Assembly (NCBI GenBank): GCA_002197995.1
Contig: NGZR01000001.1
Location: 8,060,001-8,124,000 of the forward strand
Direction of reading: 5' to 3'
Length of the DNA stretch: 64,000 nucleotides
Source of the DNA: Gaeumannomyces sp. JS-464
Lineage: Eukaryota > Ascomycota > Sordariomycetes > Magnaporthales > Magnaporthaceae
A program made the translations under genes and the position numbers. Shown here piece by piece: positions 23,485 through 33,203 of the stretch (positions are counted from its first letter, which is position 1; each line of letters starts with the position of its first letter). Below the pieces are notes generated by a model, which was given only the letters and a program-made list of their open reading frames with translations, was not told the origin of the DNA and ran no database searches.

Positions 23485-25819
23485 ATGACCAAGAACAATC
23501 CATTCATGTCACACTCTAGTAGCTATGCCGGCGATGACTGGGCAATGAGCCCAGACCGCAGCCTGTCGACAGACAAAGAACCCCCAAGCCGCATCCAAGC
23601 CAGCCAGAAAGTCGACGAGGACTACATCTCCCTGCCTGACGCACCACAGACAGAACCGCCGGGGACCACGAATCTACCGCAGCAACACGACGCCGCCGCT
23701 TTCCCGTCCTGTCAGAATGGATATGGGAATCCGTCGCGCTCGCCCTTGCAATTGGCGCCGTGGTTGGCATGTTCATCGTGCTCGGCTACTTCCACGAGAA
23801 CCGCGTGCCCGAGTGGCGGCTGCGCAGCATCAGCATCGGCGCCATCGTCTCGATCCTCTCTCTCATCTTTCGCGCGGCGATAGGCTTCGTCGTCACGGAG
23901 ATAATCGGCCAGGCGAAATGGTTCTGGTTCGACCAGACGCGGCCGCTCTACGACCTGCTCGCTTCGACCAGGGCGGCCGGGGCGTCTTCGGCCCGCCTCG
24001 CCTGTTCAGGACGCTGCTGGCTCCGGGTCGGCGGTCCTCGGGCTGGTGGTGGAGATCCCCCGGCGGGCGCTTCGGCATGGCCGCGGCGCTGGTCACGCTC
24101 CTCAGCTTCGCCGTCGGTCCGTTCGCGCAGCAGGCCATTGGCATCGTGTCGTGCAAGATGCCGGTTGAGGGCCCGGGCTTGCTGCCTGCGGTGAACTTTG
24201 TCCCGAAGTCGGCACGAGAGGCCGAGATATGGCGCCCCAAAGAAGGCCACCAGATCGAGATGGACCTGAAAAATGCCATCTTCAACGGGTTCGGGAACCG
24301 CGGGGGGAGCGGATCGACCATCAAACCCTCATGCACGACAGGAAACTGCGTTTTCCCCGAGTTCGCGTCCATTGGCGTATGCTCAAAATGCATTGATGTC
24401 ACCAAGTTTGTGGAGGCAACCATAGACAGGTCTTATGCCTCGGCTCGGAACGGCTCGTTTCCAATGAGCGATACTAGCAACCTCGGGGGATACTCGGCGC
24501 TTAGGAACTTTTCGGTTCCAAAGACCTTTGCTAGCATCTATCCCTGGCAAAACATCCCATACACGTACAGTGGCACGGTGTTGTCTCTTGTCACTGACCA
24601 ACCAGACAAGCCTTCTCGCGGTCCCAAACCATGGGCGAGTGAGTTTGGAAACATTGGCAATTATTCCCTCGCCGACATCACCATACTCACTGTCTCGGAC
24701 GCGCCCTGCACCACCGACAAGGCCGCCCGGGCCGTTCATTGTCCGGGCAATATCACCAGCGCGGTTCTGGAAAAAGACTACAGCCCTACCACAAGCGCTG
24801 TGGCGGCTGATTGCAGACTTTATACGTGCCTGCGAAAGTACCAGTCCAAAGTAGTATCGGGGGCTCTCGTCGAGAGCCTGAGCGACACGATTCCCGCGTT
24901 TCCTGAAGAGTCCTATTTCCGATATTTGCGGGACGTGTCGGAAAACCGAACCCAATATCGCCCTGAGAAAGTTTTCAACTTTACGGCCCTGCGCGAGCCA
25001 TGCATGGTCCGGGGAAGCGACATGCTTTATTCGCGCGCGGACTTCGACAAAGTGCCGCCGAGAGAGGGGAGGGTATTTTCAGACTTTGAGTTCGCCGATG
25101 GGCAAACCGTCAAAGCACCGTCCGACTGCCTCTACAAGATGACAAGCAATTATCACAATGCGCTAGCCCACTATCTACGCGATCAGCTCCCGGGCGCTTG
25201 CAACGTCCAGACGGAGCTGCGCTGTGCCAGCTCCTGGTGGCTGGCGCCGTTGTACGCGGGCCGGAACGCATCTTTCGCATCCATCTCGGCGTCCATGGCG
25301 AATTTCTCGTCCGCGCTGACAGACTCGATGCGCCTCACCGGGGCCGGGCCCAACGCCCCTCGCAAGGACGACCCTGGGGCGCCTTTCGTCCAGGGGGCGG
25401 TGCTGGAGAGCACCCTCTGCATCCGCTTCATCTGGCCGTGGCTCCTGCTCCCGGCCGTGTTGACGATCGCGACCGCCGTCATGCTGGCCGTGATGATCAC
25501 CCAGGGCTACTTGGAGCCGGGGCAGCCGATCTGGAAGAGCAGCATCCTCCCCCTCCTGCTCTATGGGCTCCAAGGACCGGCGGCGGGTGAGAGGGGCAGC
25601 AAAGAGGACGACGGCGGCGATTCGCGGCGACCAGAGCTGCTTGATCTCAAGGGCGTCGAGGGGATCAGCAAGATGGTGCCGGCCAGGTTCGATAGGGATG
25701 AGAGGGCGTTTGTGACGGCAGCGGGGTGGCCTGAAGCTGGCGCAGAACTGCTAGATCGCGGCAACCGGGTCAGGGTGAAGAAGAGATTAAGCCAGGACTC
25801 GCTGCTGCAGAGTCGATAG
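23485..25819 (+). CDS. DUF3176-family membrane protein, frame interrupted at least twice
   Basis: A fungal-specific membrane protein of the DUF3176 type. The start chosen is MTKNNPFMSHSSSYAGDDWA at 23485, with a polar N terminus. Then the reading shifts. The first membrane segment VALALAIGAVVGMFIVLGYF and the next (SIGAIVSILSLIFRAAIGFV, then GQAKWFWFDQTRPLYDLL) are in a frame offset from the start by one missing base near 23690-23705. A second missing base at about 23957-23962 moves to the frame of RFDQGGRGVFGPPRLFRTLL, which then stays open to 25819. A third membrane segment GMAAALVTLLSFAVGPFAQQ, a large Cys- and Asn-glycosylation-rich loop, and a fourth segment WPWLLLPAVLTIATAVMLAV follow. 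Around 24030-24075 a different frame (GSAVLGLVVEIPRR) also looks natural, so two further compensating indels are possible. The family role is unknown. It could be a pseudogene; uncorrected sequence is equally likely. Confidence 0.75.
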
Positions 25820-26716
25820 AGATAGCCAACACCCGCCTAACTGACCCTTCCATGTTTCATACTTTGAATACGTGACGCAAGCCCGAAGATGAGGTGGCAT
25901 GACATCTGCTATACGCCTGACAAAAAGAAACAAAAACATGCAACACCGAGGATTCCCCAGTGGTCACCCACCTGAGTACTACATAGTTCGGCCCTTGTAT
26001 GTTTTAGTACTGGGAGAAAAGGCTTCGTAAAATGGACGATTTTCCCTCCATCTGCGACTTGGGCGGGCCACGGGCCACTGGTATTGGTTGGAATTCGAAA
26101 ACGTCGACTCACGCCGATCCAGGGGCTCGAGACACCAGATACGTCCTTTGAACGTGGTTAAAGTGCGGGAGTAAAGGCGTCCGTTTTTGGAGACCTATTC
26201 TTAGTATTTCCCCGCCTCACCCTGCTCAGTGACGCTTAGCACCCACCCTATTAGGAAAAAAGCATGGCAACATCCCCTCGCAACCAACATCGCCTTGTAT
26301 GCCGGTTAACTTTAGGCGATGTATGCCACGGACGGGGAGTTGACCACGCAGCCAGGATAGGGGACGAGTGCAAATCCCAGGGCCCGGTTTTTGGCAACCC
26401 CCCTCCACTCCATTCTTTCGACGTCTTGATTATACACCCGGTTTCTGGTGCCCCTCCATTCATTCCCTCGACGTCTAAACGACCGCCTTCCACGCATTAT
26501 CGCGCAGGCGTCGTCGGCGACCCTGCTGCCCCTGCCGTCTCTGCCGTCTCTGCCTCGCATCTGCTGCTGGGGCGTGGGGTTTTAATCCCCGTCCATAGTC
26601 CATATGAGGTCCGCGACCCCCAACGCTCGTTCCCACCGTTTGACAGGTTTGACCCTCCTCTTCAGCTTAATCTTCTCAGCGCTCCCTCATTCGCCTGATC
26701 CTGCCCCGTAGCTATA
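25820..26716. other. intergenic
   Basis: Nothing recognised in 900 bp. Confidence 0.5.
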
Positions 26717-27349
26717 ATGCCGCCAAGGAAAAGCGCTCTCCTGGCGGACGCGATTCCCATCCGTGGTTCTGCCAACACTTTAACCATCCAGGTCCAAGCG
26801 ACCGAATCAGCTGGGGGGAACGATTGGGTCGGGTTTGAAAAGCCGGTGACGAAAGTCCAATGGACGGGTTTTTGCCGCTTGCATTTTGCTTGCCCTGATG
26901 AGCTGTCGCCCAGTGCGCCCTCCTCGTCTACGGCGGAGTGCTTGCCACCGCCGGGCTACTGCGTGTTCTGCATAACACATGAATCGCCGGCACCCGAAGC
27001 GCGACTCGGTCAATTCTTGGATAAAGGTCTATGGAAGGAACATGTCCACCGCCGTCACGAAAGATACGTCCAAACCGTCGACGATGGCGCGACGCGTAGT
27101 TGCCGGGGTTGCATGTGGAGCGGTCCTGCGACGCTGGGGTTGACCCGCCGCAGCACGCTTGCACACCCTCTCCAACGGTCTTCGCTTTGGGCCCTGGAGC
27201 GGAGCACCGTGCGCCGCAGTATTCGGGATTTCAGCGCACACAACACCACGGGAACATACGGACACCGTTTTGCCTCCGTTATTTCCGTCTTTTTGACACG
27301 GTGGAAAGCATTACGCAGACATGTGTGCTCGTGCTCTGACGCGGCCTGA
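26717..27349 (+). CDS. orphan hypothetical protein with a possible CCHH zinc-finger-like motif
   Basis: An uninterrupted frame of 210 residues from an ATG after GCTATA. The first half is protein-like: TLTIQVQATESAG, VTKVQWTGFCRLHFACPDEL, and YCVFCITHESPAPE followed by GLWKEHVHRRHERYV, which together give a C-x2-C plus H-x3-H spacing like that of a long-loop C2H2 finger. After residue 130 the composition becomes Arg/Ser-rich and less protein-like, so the second half may be out of frame or non-coding. No family is recognised and no splice site is needed. It lies in the accessory block between a broken membrane protein and a DUF3632-like gene. It could be a gene remnant. Confidence 0.35.
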   Translation: MPPRKSALLADAIPIRGSANTLTIQVQATESAGGNDWVGFEKPVTKVQWTGFCRLHFACPDELSPSAPSSSTAECLPPPGYCVFCITHESPAPEARLGQFLDKGLWKEHVHRRHERYVQTVDDGATRSCRGCMWSGPATLGLTRRSTLAHPLQRSSLWALERSTVRRSIRDFSAHNTTGTYGHRFASVISVFLTRWKALRRHVCSCSDAA

Positions 27350-27811
27350 GACCATAGCGAGCCCCGCATGACATTAAAAGTGGGATTGCGGCTCCAGCCG
27401 CAGGGCGGGGTAGGCACCACACCTGGGATTGCCAACCCAATACTAGGAGTGCCCTGCCATTAACCTCCCCGTCCCAACCAGTTACTTAATCCAATACACC
27501 TGGTCGCTATATTTTCCCGATCCTTTTTATTTCGGCTGTGAAAGCTTAAGTTGCTGTATCGGAAATTACCGGCGGGGCTGATTCACTGGTCTTTCCTTGA
27601 ACCCGTGGTTATCTGCCCTCAGGCAGCATCACGTGAAACCGTCATCAGTCAAGTGTTGCGCGCTACATGAGCGGTGGGGCGGGGCTGAAAGCCCATGCTA
27701 TATGCCCACAGCGCGCTCTTTCACTCCCCTTGTCTCACCCCTGCAACCCTACAATTCTGGGCGATTGGACCCTCCCCCGCCTGTTGCCGTGTTGAGTATT
27801 CCCGCCCAAGT
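27350..27811. other. intergenic
   Basis: Nothing recognised in 460 bp between the orphan frame and the 3' end of the DUF3632-like gene. Confidence 0.5.
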
Positions 27812-28854
27812 TTACCCTTCCGTCTCCATTTTTGCCCGCAGCGAAAGTGCCAGATCGCGCGCCTCGGCCGGGAATCCATCAATATCCGCCAGGATCGCAA
27901 GCTGGCTCTTCCAGTTGGCCCAGCCCCGCTTGCTCCACGTCAAGCAGTGCTCGTCGTCGTCGCCCAGCCCCTCGACCGCCATGCACCGCTCGTAGACCCA
28001 GCGGCGCGTCCCGTCGTCCACCAGCCAGTGCGAGGCCGCGAAGAGATCGCCGGCCAGCCTGCAGGCGCCGCCGGCCTTGCGCGCCCCGAGATCCGGGTAG
28101 GTTGGGGACGAGGGCAGGAGCTTGCTGAGAGCGCTGACGTGGCTGCAGTCGATCAGGCCCGAGACGGTCAGGCGCGCAATGAAAGACTGCAGGTTGCTCC
28201 AGCGCAGCTGCGTCTCACTCCCGAGCGTCTCGACGTGGGAGAACGGATAGGCGAGCTCTTTTTTGTTCGTTAGTCCGGGGGCGTTAGTTATCATTATCTT
28301 GGGCTGGGAATAAAAAGAAACGTACCTTCGGCTTCTCTGCGGAACTTCTCGGCGAGATACCCGACCGAGGTTTCTCCAAACGGCCACAGTGTAAAAGTAC
28401 GAGGACGGACGACCGGGCCTGGGTCTTCTGCGGTGTAGTCGCCGTCGGGCACGTCATGCTTGGGCATGTCCCTAAGCTCGCGCAGGAACTCGGCCAGCGC
28501 GTGCTGCGTCGGGTGAGCCGGCGGGAAAGCCGAACACACCTTGGCGATGGACGTGATCATCATCCCCATCCACATTTGGGGGTTGGGGCCCACCAGGCGC
28601 GGAGTCAGGCCCTGCTCCTGCTCCTCCGAGGTGAGCCGGAACGGAGGATTCCGTTGCTCGAGCGCCTCGAGTCTCTTGTTGGCTTCACCGACGACCAGAG
28701 CGTCCATGTCGGCCGCGGCCTGGGACGGCGTGGCCGTCTGCTTGAGCAGCGCGTCCAGGATGCGCTTGTACGCGAGGTCCTCGGCATCGTCATCCTCGTC
28801 GAAAAGGTGGGGCTCGAAAGTGCGAGAGGCCGTTGGGAGGTCTTGTGCCGCCAT
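27812..28854 (-). CDS. DUF3632-like fungal protein
   Basis: Two exons, 28854-28326 and 28257-27812, joined by an intron with GTACGT and a CTAAC branch site, give about 324 residues. The start MAAQDLPTASRTFEPHLFDE was chosen because the upstream extension lacks protein character. The body is a helical, Trp-rich protein: PNPQMWMGMMITSIAKVCSA, LAEFLRELRDMPKHDVPDGD, and TLWPFGETSVGYLAEKFRRE. The second exon contains WSNLQSFIARLTVSG and EHCLTWSKRGWANWKSQLAI, ending in a short Arg/Leu-rich helix. This layout matches DUF3632, a lineage-specific fungal family of unknown function that often lies near secondary-metabolite or heterokaryon genes. No catalytic motif or membrane segment is visible. The family call rests on remembered pattern only. 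Confidence 0.7.
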
Positions 28855-29798
28855 TGTCGACCAAGTCAGAATCCAGACGGCTTGGATATGTGAGAGGAGA
28901 AAGGACAGAGAGGACACTGATTGTCCGCGTCAAGACGTGCTGGGATGAAGGCAGTCGATTTGAGGTGGGCAGGTAGTTGGGTGGGCAGTTGCAGATAGCG
29001 AGGTGACGAGGCAGCTCGGCGTCGGGTGGTTCCGTGCGTGGATTCCAGTACCGAGCTGATGTGTTGTTGCATTCTGTGGGGTGGTGGTGGTGGGTCCAGG
29101 GCCATGGGGCCTCTTTCCTCTTTCCCGGACTTCCCTGGCGGCTGTGCCTTCCCAATCGGGCTGCACCGGAGAAGCCCGACGACCCTCAAGCCCTATCGAT
29201 TGCATTAGGCAGGCGGGAGCTCCCTGCGAGGCCAACGACGAGGGAAAAAAGTATGTACATAAATAGGAAGGATCGAGGCTCGGCCAATGCCATTCGAACT
29301 TGACGCATTTGCACCCGTTCGGGTCAGCGTGCAGCTAGTCAGACCCTGCAACAGCCCACGACAGGAGACTGGTGCCGTATAACGAAGGGCTTTTGCATCC
29401 AGTGATTCGCTGTAGCACTTATAGCAAAGCTACCTACCTAGCTGATGCAACCGCCCCCTGTTCGTTCCATATACGAGAGCTGCCAAACGACTCGACCCGT
29501 GGATTCCAAATCCTTGTTGCGGTAATAGGGGATCAGTAACGGCCATGTCGATCGGTAGCGAGGTAGGCAGGTGTCACCGACATTTGCATGACGAGAGTAA
29601 GAAAGTGGTCCGTCAGCTCGTATAAGCCACTGTGATATTCTCTTTGCCTTTACCATGATTCAAACCTGTGTTACATTTATTGATTTATTTGCTACTCAGG
29701 TGCCAAGTACATAAACTCGAGACGTCCGCTCGAAGCACCACCACCCGTTTCCTGCACAACAGCCCTGAGCCGGACGAACAAGCTCTCCAGCCGTCACA
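28855..29798. promoter_or_regulatory. divergent intergenic region between DUF3632-like and RNase-like genes
   Basis: This 940-bp gap separates two starts. It contains short TACCTAG-type repeats at about 29430-29440 and no recognised gene. Confidence 0.5.
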
Positions 29799-30386
29799 AT
29801 GCACTTCCTCGCCGCCCTCGTCGCCACCACGGCCGCCTTCGCCGTCCCTGCCGTTGCAGGCCCTCTCCCTGAGGCTGATGCTCCCAGCAAGCTGGAGGCT
29901 CGTGCTCCGGTATGTCCCAAGCCCACCCCATAGAAAGCGCTGCTGTCCATCCCTACAGAAACTGACACCAAATTTCCCCCATTGCATCAACAGTTCGTCA
30001 CCTGCCGTCCCAGGCTCGAGGGCAAGACCACGGTCAAGACCTACACGGTCGACGTGGCCCGCGCCCAGGCGCAGGCGCGCGTCGCCGGCCTGACCACGGG
30101 CAAGAGCGGCGACCCGCACCGCTACATGAACGGCGACAACCTCCGCTTCGGCAAGAACAACTGCGACAAGAGCGGCGCCATCCTGTGGGAGTACCCGATC
30201 TACTGGGAGGGCGTCAGGGGCGACTGGCAGAAGGACACCAAGACGGACAAGCAGCCCAACGGCGCCACCCCGATCCGCACCGTCTACGCCAACGTCAACG
30301 GCGGCATTTTCTTTTGCGGCGTCATGACCCATTCCACGGTCACGTCCAACAACCAGGGCAAAAGCTTCTTCCAGCTGTGCACCTGA
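29799..30386 (+). CDS. secreted guanyl-RNase / ribotoxin-fold protein
   Basis: A secreted ribonuclease of the N1/T1-U2-ribotoxin superfamily. Exons are 29799-29909 and 29994-30386, giving 167 residues. The signal peptide is MHFLAALVATTAAFAVPAVA; a short acidic propeptide-like stretch may end at the LEAR basic site. All four residues of the catalytic set align by context: His79 in GDPHRYMNG, Glu103 in ILWEYPIYW, Arg132 in TPIRTVYA and His150 in CGVMTHS. Four Cys (41, 94, 145, 166) fit the two disulfides of the ribotoxin/U2 group. The Lys-rich loop that lets true ribotoxins reach the ribosome's sarcin-ricin loop is very short here (only about six residues between Cys94 and the Glu103 strand), so a general extracellular RNase is as likely as a ribosome-targeting toxin. 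Length falls between RNase T1 and ribotoxins. No indel. Confidence 0.85.
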
Positions 30387-30478
30387 ACAAGGGGCCGATT
30401 TTAAGGGCTAGCCTGATCATGCATATCTTTCTTACCATGTTTTACATTTTGTTTCTTTCGTTCCTTCCAGCGCAGCGC

Positions 30479-30521
30479 GCCGGCACGGCGAGGGTGAGGA
30501 ACGAACCCTCGCCGTGCCGGC
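30479..30521. repeat. 17-bp perfect GC-rich inverted repeat (hairpin) downstream of the RNase-like gene
   Basis: The left arm 30479-30495 (GCCGGCACGGCGAGGGT) and right arm 30505-30521 are perfect reverse complements with a 9-nt loop. It lies about 95 nt after the stop codon, so probably within the 3' untranslated region. The next bases outside do not pair. Confidence 0.9.
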
Positions 30522-31233
30522 CGCGGAGCGATATTTGCTTTTATCTAAATCTTTAAAAATCCGATGCGGGGATTAGTTTAGGCTATCAACCCCCTTTTCA
30601 ATGCTTTTGAGCGAGACTCGTGCCGCCACTTCCAATGGCAGGGCGCCTCGCCCATAACACGACGGTGAACTCGTCGCGCAGTTCCCAACGCTGCTTATGC
30701 TCCTGTTTGATCGTTCCCCCCTGCTCCTCTTTAGAGCTACGATGTTCCAAAGTGCTCATCCAGAGACATGCTTTTCCATCCTGTGCCTACCAACCAGATT
30801 GTCCGGGAGGCACTTAACCACAATAACAACAAGAGATCCGTCTCGGAAACAAATGACGGCCAGCCTGGTTTAGAAATTGGCCGCAACGGTCGTGTGAATT
30901 TTCGCAGGGGAGAAGAGGAAGCGGGAAAGATGGGGACGCAAGAATAAATAACAGCTTCTACGTCTCTGCAAACTGTTTCGCCCGAGTTCTAAGTGCAAAT
31001 GTAAGGTTGGCTTATTAACATCCTCGTCTTGTCGCAATAGATGCCCCTTGTTTGACAGAACCGAGGTAGACACGGTTGAGATTGTTTAGAATCTTGGAAT
31101 AACTGCACAGCTGCCGCGGCTTTTTTTGGAGCCTGGAAGACAGTGGCGGCTGTCAACCACCAGCATCCTCCTTTTTCTGGTCAAGGCGAGGATACAGGGA
31201 TGTAGGGATGTAGCGCCATGTACGCATGCCTGC

Positions 31234-31253
31234 GGGGGGGGGGGGGGGGGGGG
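31234..31253 (+). repeat. G20 homopolymer tract
   Basis: Twenty consecutive G at 31234-31253, directly before the HET-like coding remnant. It is capable of forming a G-quadruplex and is a site where length calls are unreliable. Confidence 0.9.
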
Positions 31254-31565
31254 CCTCTTTTAGGCAAAGCGCGCTCGACAAGCGCGGCTGGGCACTGCAG
31301 GAACGGCTCCTAGCCCCGCGCACGCTGCATTTCGGCCGCGCCGAGGTGGGCTGGGAATGTGCGATCAAGCGGGCGTGCGAGTGCCAGACTGCCGACACAG
31401 ACGGGGTCCCATACGGACTTGGGGTTCAAGGCACAGCTGGCGAACTTTTAACTTTGGCAGAGGCAACGGCTTGCTTCTTTTTTTCCGGGGGTGGGGGTTG
31501 TGGCGATGCCTACTGTACGAGAAGCGTTGGCTGTGGGGCAACATTGCCAAGGAGTTCACCCGGCC
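31254..31565 (+). pseudogene. HET-domain (heterokaryon incompatibility) relic
   Basis: The translated stretch ALDKRGWALQERLLAPRTLH, FGRAEVGWEC, then a short RACEC, matches the highly conserved third block of HET domains (Gly-Trp-x-x-Gln-Glu-x-x-Leu-x-x-Arg-x-Leu-x-Phe, then Trp-Glu-Cys). Nothing upstream supplies the earlier HET blocks (the G20 tract and unrelated sequence lie there). Downstream, a piece in another frame near 31520-31565 (RWLWGNIAKEFTR) resembles the Trp-x-x-Ile-x-x-x-Tyr/Phe-Ser/Thr segment that normally follows. HET domains trigger incompatibility cell death in fungi; this copy is a frame-broken fragment. The first block is clear, the second tentative. Confidence 0.7.
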
Positions 31566-33203
31566 GCAGCCACAGCCCCCACCTGCACCAGCCACCGCCA
31601 CCAGCCACCAACTCGCGGCCGCTTCCTCTGGACCCATTTTGGCGCCCGTGGGTGAGAGAGATGGTGGCGGGCGGCATGCCGACGAAGTGGAAGTCTCCTG
31701 CCGTCCCGGGCGCCAGCAGGGTCCCGCCAGCGGACCGAGGTGAGGATGGGCCTGGCTACGCCTTGTCAAGGACGACGTCGGTTCCCATTTAGCCGCGTCA
31801 CTGCCGTAATGCCCGACTCCCATGGAATCCGCCTTGCCTCCTGGTAGCGAGTGTTGTGTGCATCTCCCACGGCACGGGCCTGTTCCTTCAGACCTGGCGC
31901 TGCGGTTGCCTCTGGTTTGCCGCGCTTCGAACCACACCGTTGGTCGGCAGGTTATTGCTTGCGCCCGAACGTATTTCGCTTCGCGCAAAATTGTGCCTGG
32001 CTTAGCGGCACCCGCGGCAGAAGCTTCGGGCGGTGCGTGTCGCAATGTGAAGCTCTCACAGCAGCAGTGAATCGGGGGCGCACGGTGCAGTCTGGGAAGA
32101 GCGGGCAGCCTGTTGCTTTTCTTTTTTCTTTTTAGGGTTTTTTCTTCTCGTACCACAACCCAAAAACCTCCCCGTTCTCTGCTTTACCGACAGTGTGGTC
32201 GTTGGTGAGCTTGGTGGAGAGGGTCTCCCAGAAAGCCATCGGGCCGACTTCAACGATGGCCTAGAAATTGTGGAGCCAGAGCGTAATAGTGGCATTTTTC
32301 AAACCCTACAAAATAGGATGCGCGCGGTTCGGAATTCACAAGGCAATATGGTAGCCATGGCTGGGAGCATTCGATACCGCCTTTAGCTTCAAACTGAATA
32401 GGAAGATCGGACCTCCGATAGGATCCGGGGCAATTCGGAATTCAGGAGCCGGTATGACCAGTATAGGTTGGGGCGTTCATTCGACCTGGCAGCCTTGGAC
32501 GACCATTATTTTTTTCTTATTGGTGAGGGGGACCATTATGAAGGGCATTGTCCATTCGGCCTGGCCCCGTTCAACCACCTCGCGGTCAGTTCCACTCACC
32601 CCGGCCCGGGAGACGATTTCTGGTTGAGGGGATCGCGACATTCTAATGACCAGTCTGAGCCTCTGAGACTAGGCTGGCACATCCTAGTTGTTTCTAACCT
32701 ATGTGCAAGTGGTATTTTGAGGCAGCCAGCTCGCCCCGACGGCGGTGACATGTGGATGCCTCGAATCCAAGCCATCATGCGCCACATTGGACATGCATTT
32801 GCCTGAGTCCTAGCTCGCCCATCATGGAGTAGCTTCTAGATGACCGAGCCGACAGGATGGGCTGGGCTGAAGTGAATAGTTTCGCCTAATGGGGATGCTG
32901 CAACGCAGCCATCGCCTGTTGGGCCGAAAGATGCAGCCAAATGACCTCTGCCATGCCATGGCTTTTCTCCGTGCCGTCTGATAGGTTCTGCGTAGCTGCC
33001 CAGCCTGCCCTCAGCCGCATGCGACAATCCCGCCCGGCCATGCTCTGCTTTCCCCTCTTTCCCCTCGATCAACTCCTACGGTCACGCAACAGGCCGCTCT
33101 GGCAAGCATCAGGGAAGATCTCATGAGACGCCTTCCTTGCGTTCGTTCCACACACATCTCCTAACTCACGGCAAGCGGTCCGCCCAGGACCTGATGTCAC
33201 ATC

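Larger units (their letters stand above)
30387..33203. other. 2.8-kb stretch without an intact gene
   Basis: It carries the hairpin, a G20 tract and the HET-domain relic annotated separately. The rest, including 31.6-33.2 kb, shows open frames on both strands but none with a recognisable domain. The last few hundred bases must include the NLR promoter. Confidence 0.55.

Noticed and set aside
31365..32156. Minus-strand 263-codon frame beside the HET relic
   Set aside because: Arg/Pro/Ser-rich without any domain and opposite to the HET motif; typical GC-rich chance frame.
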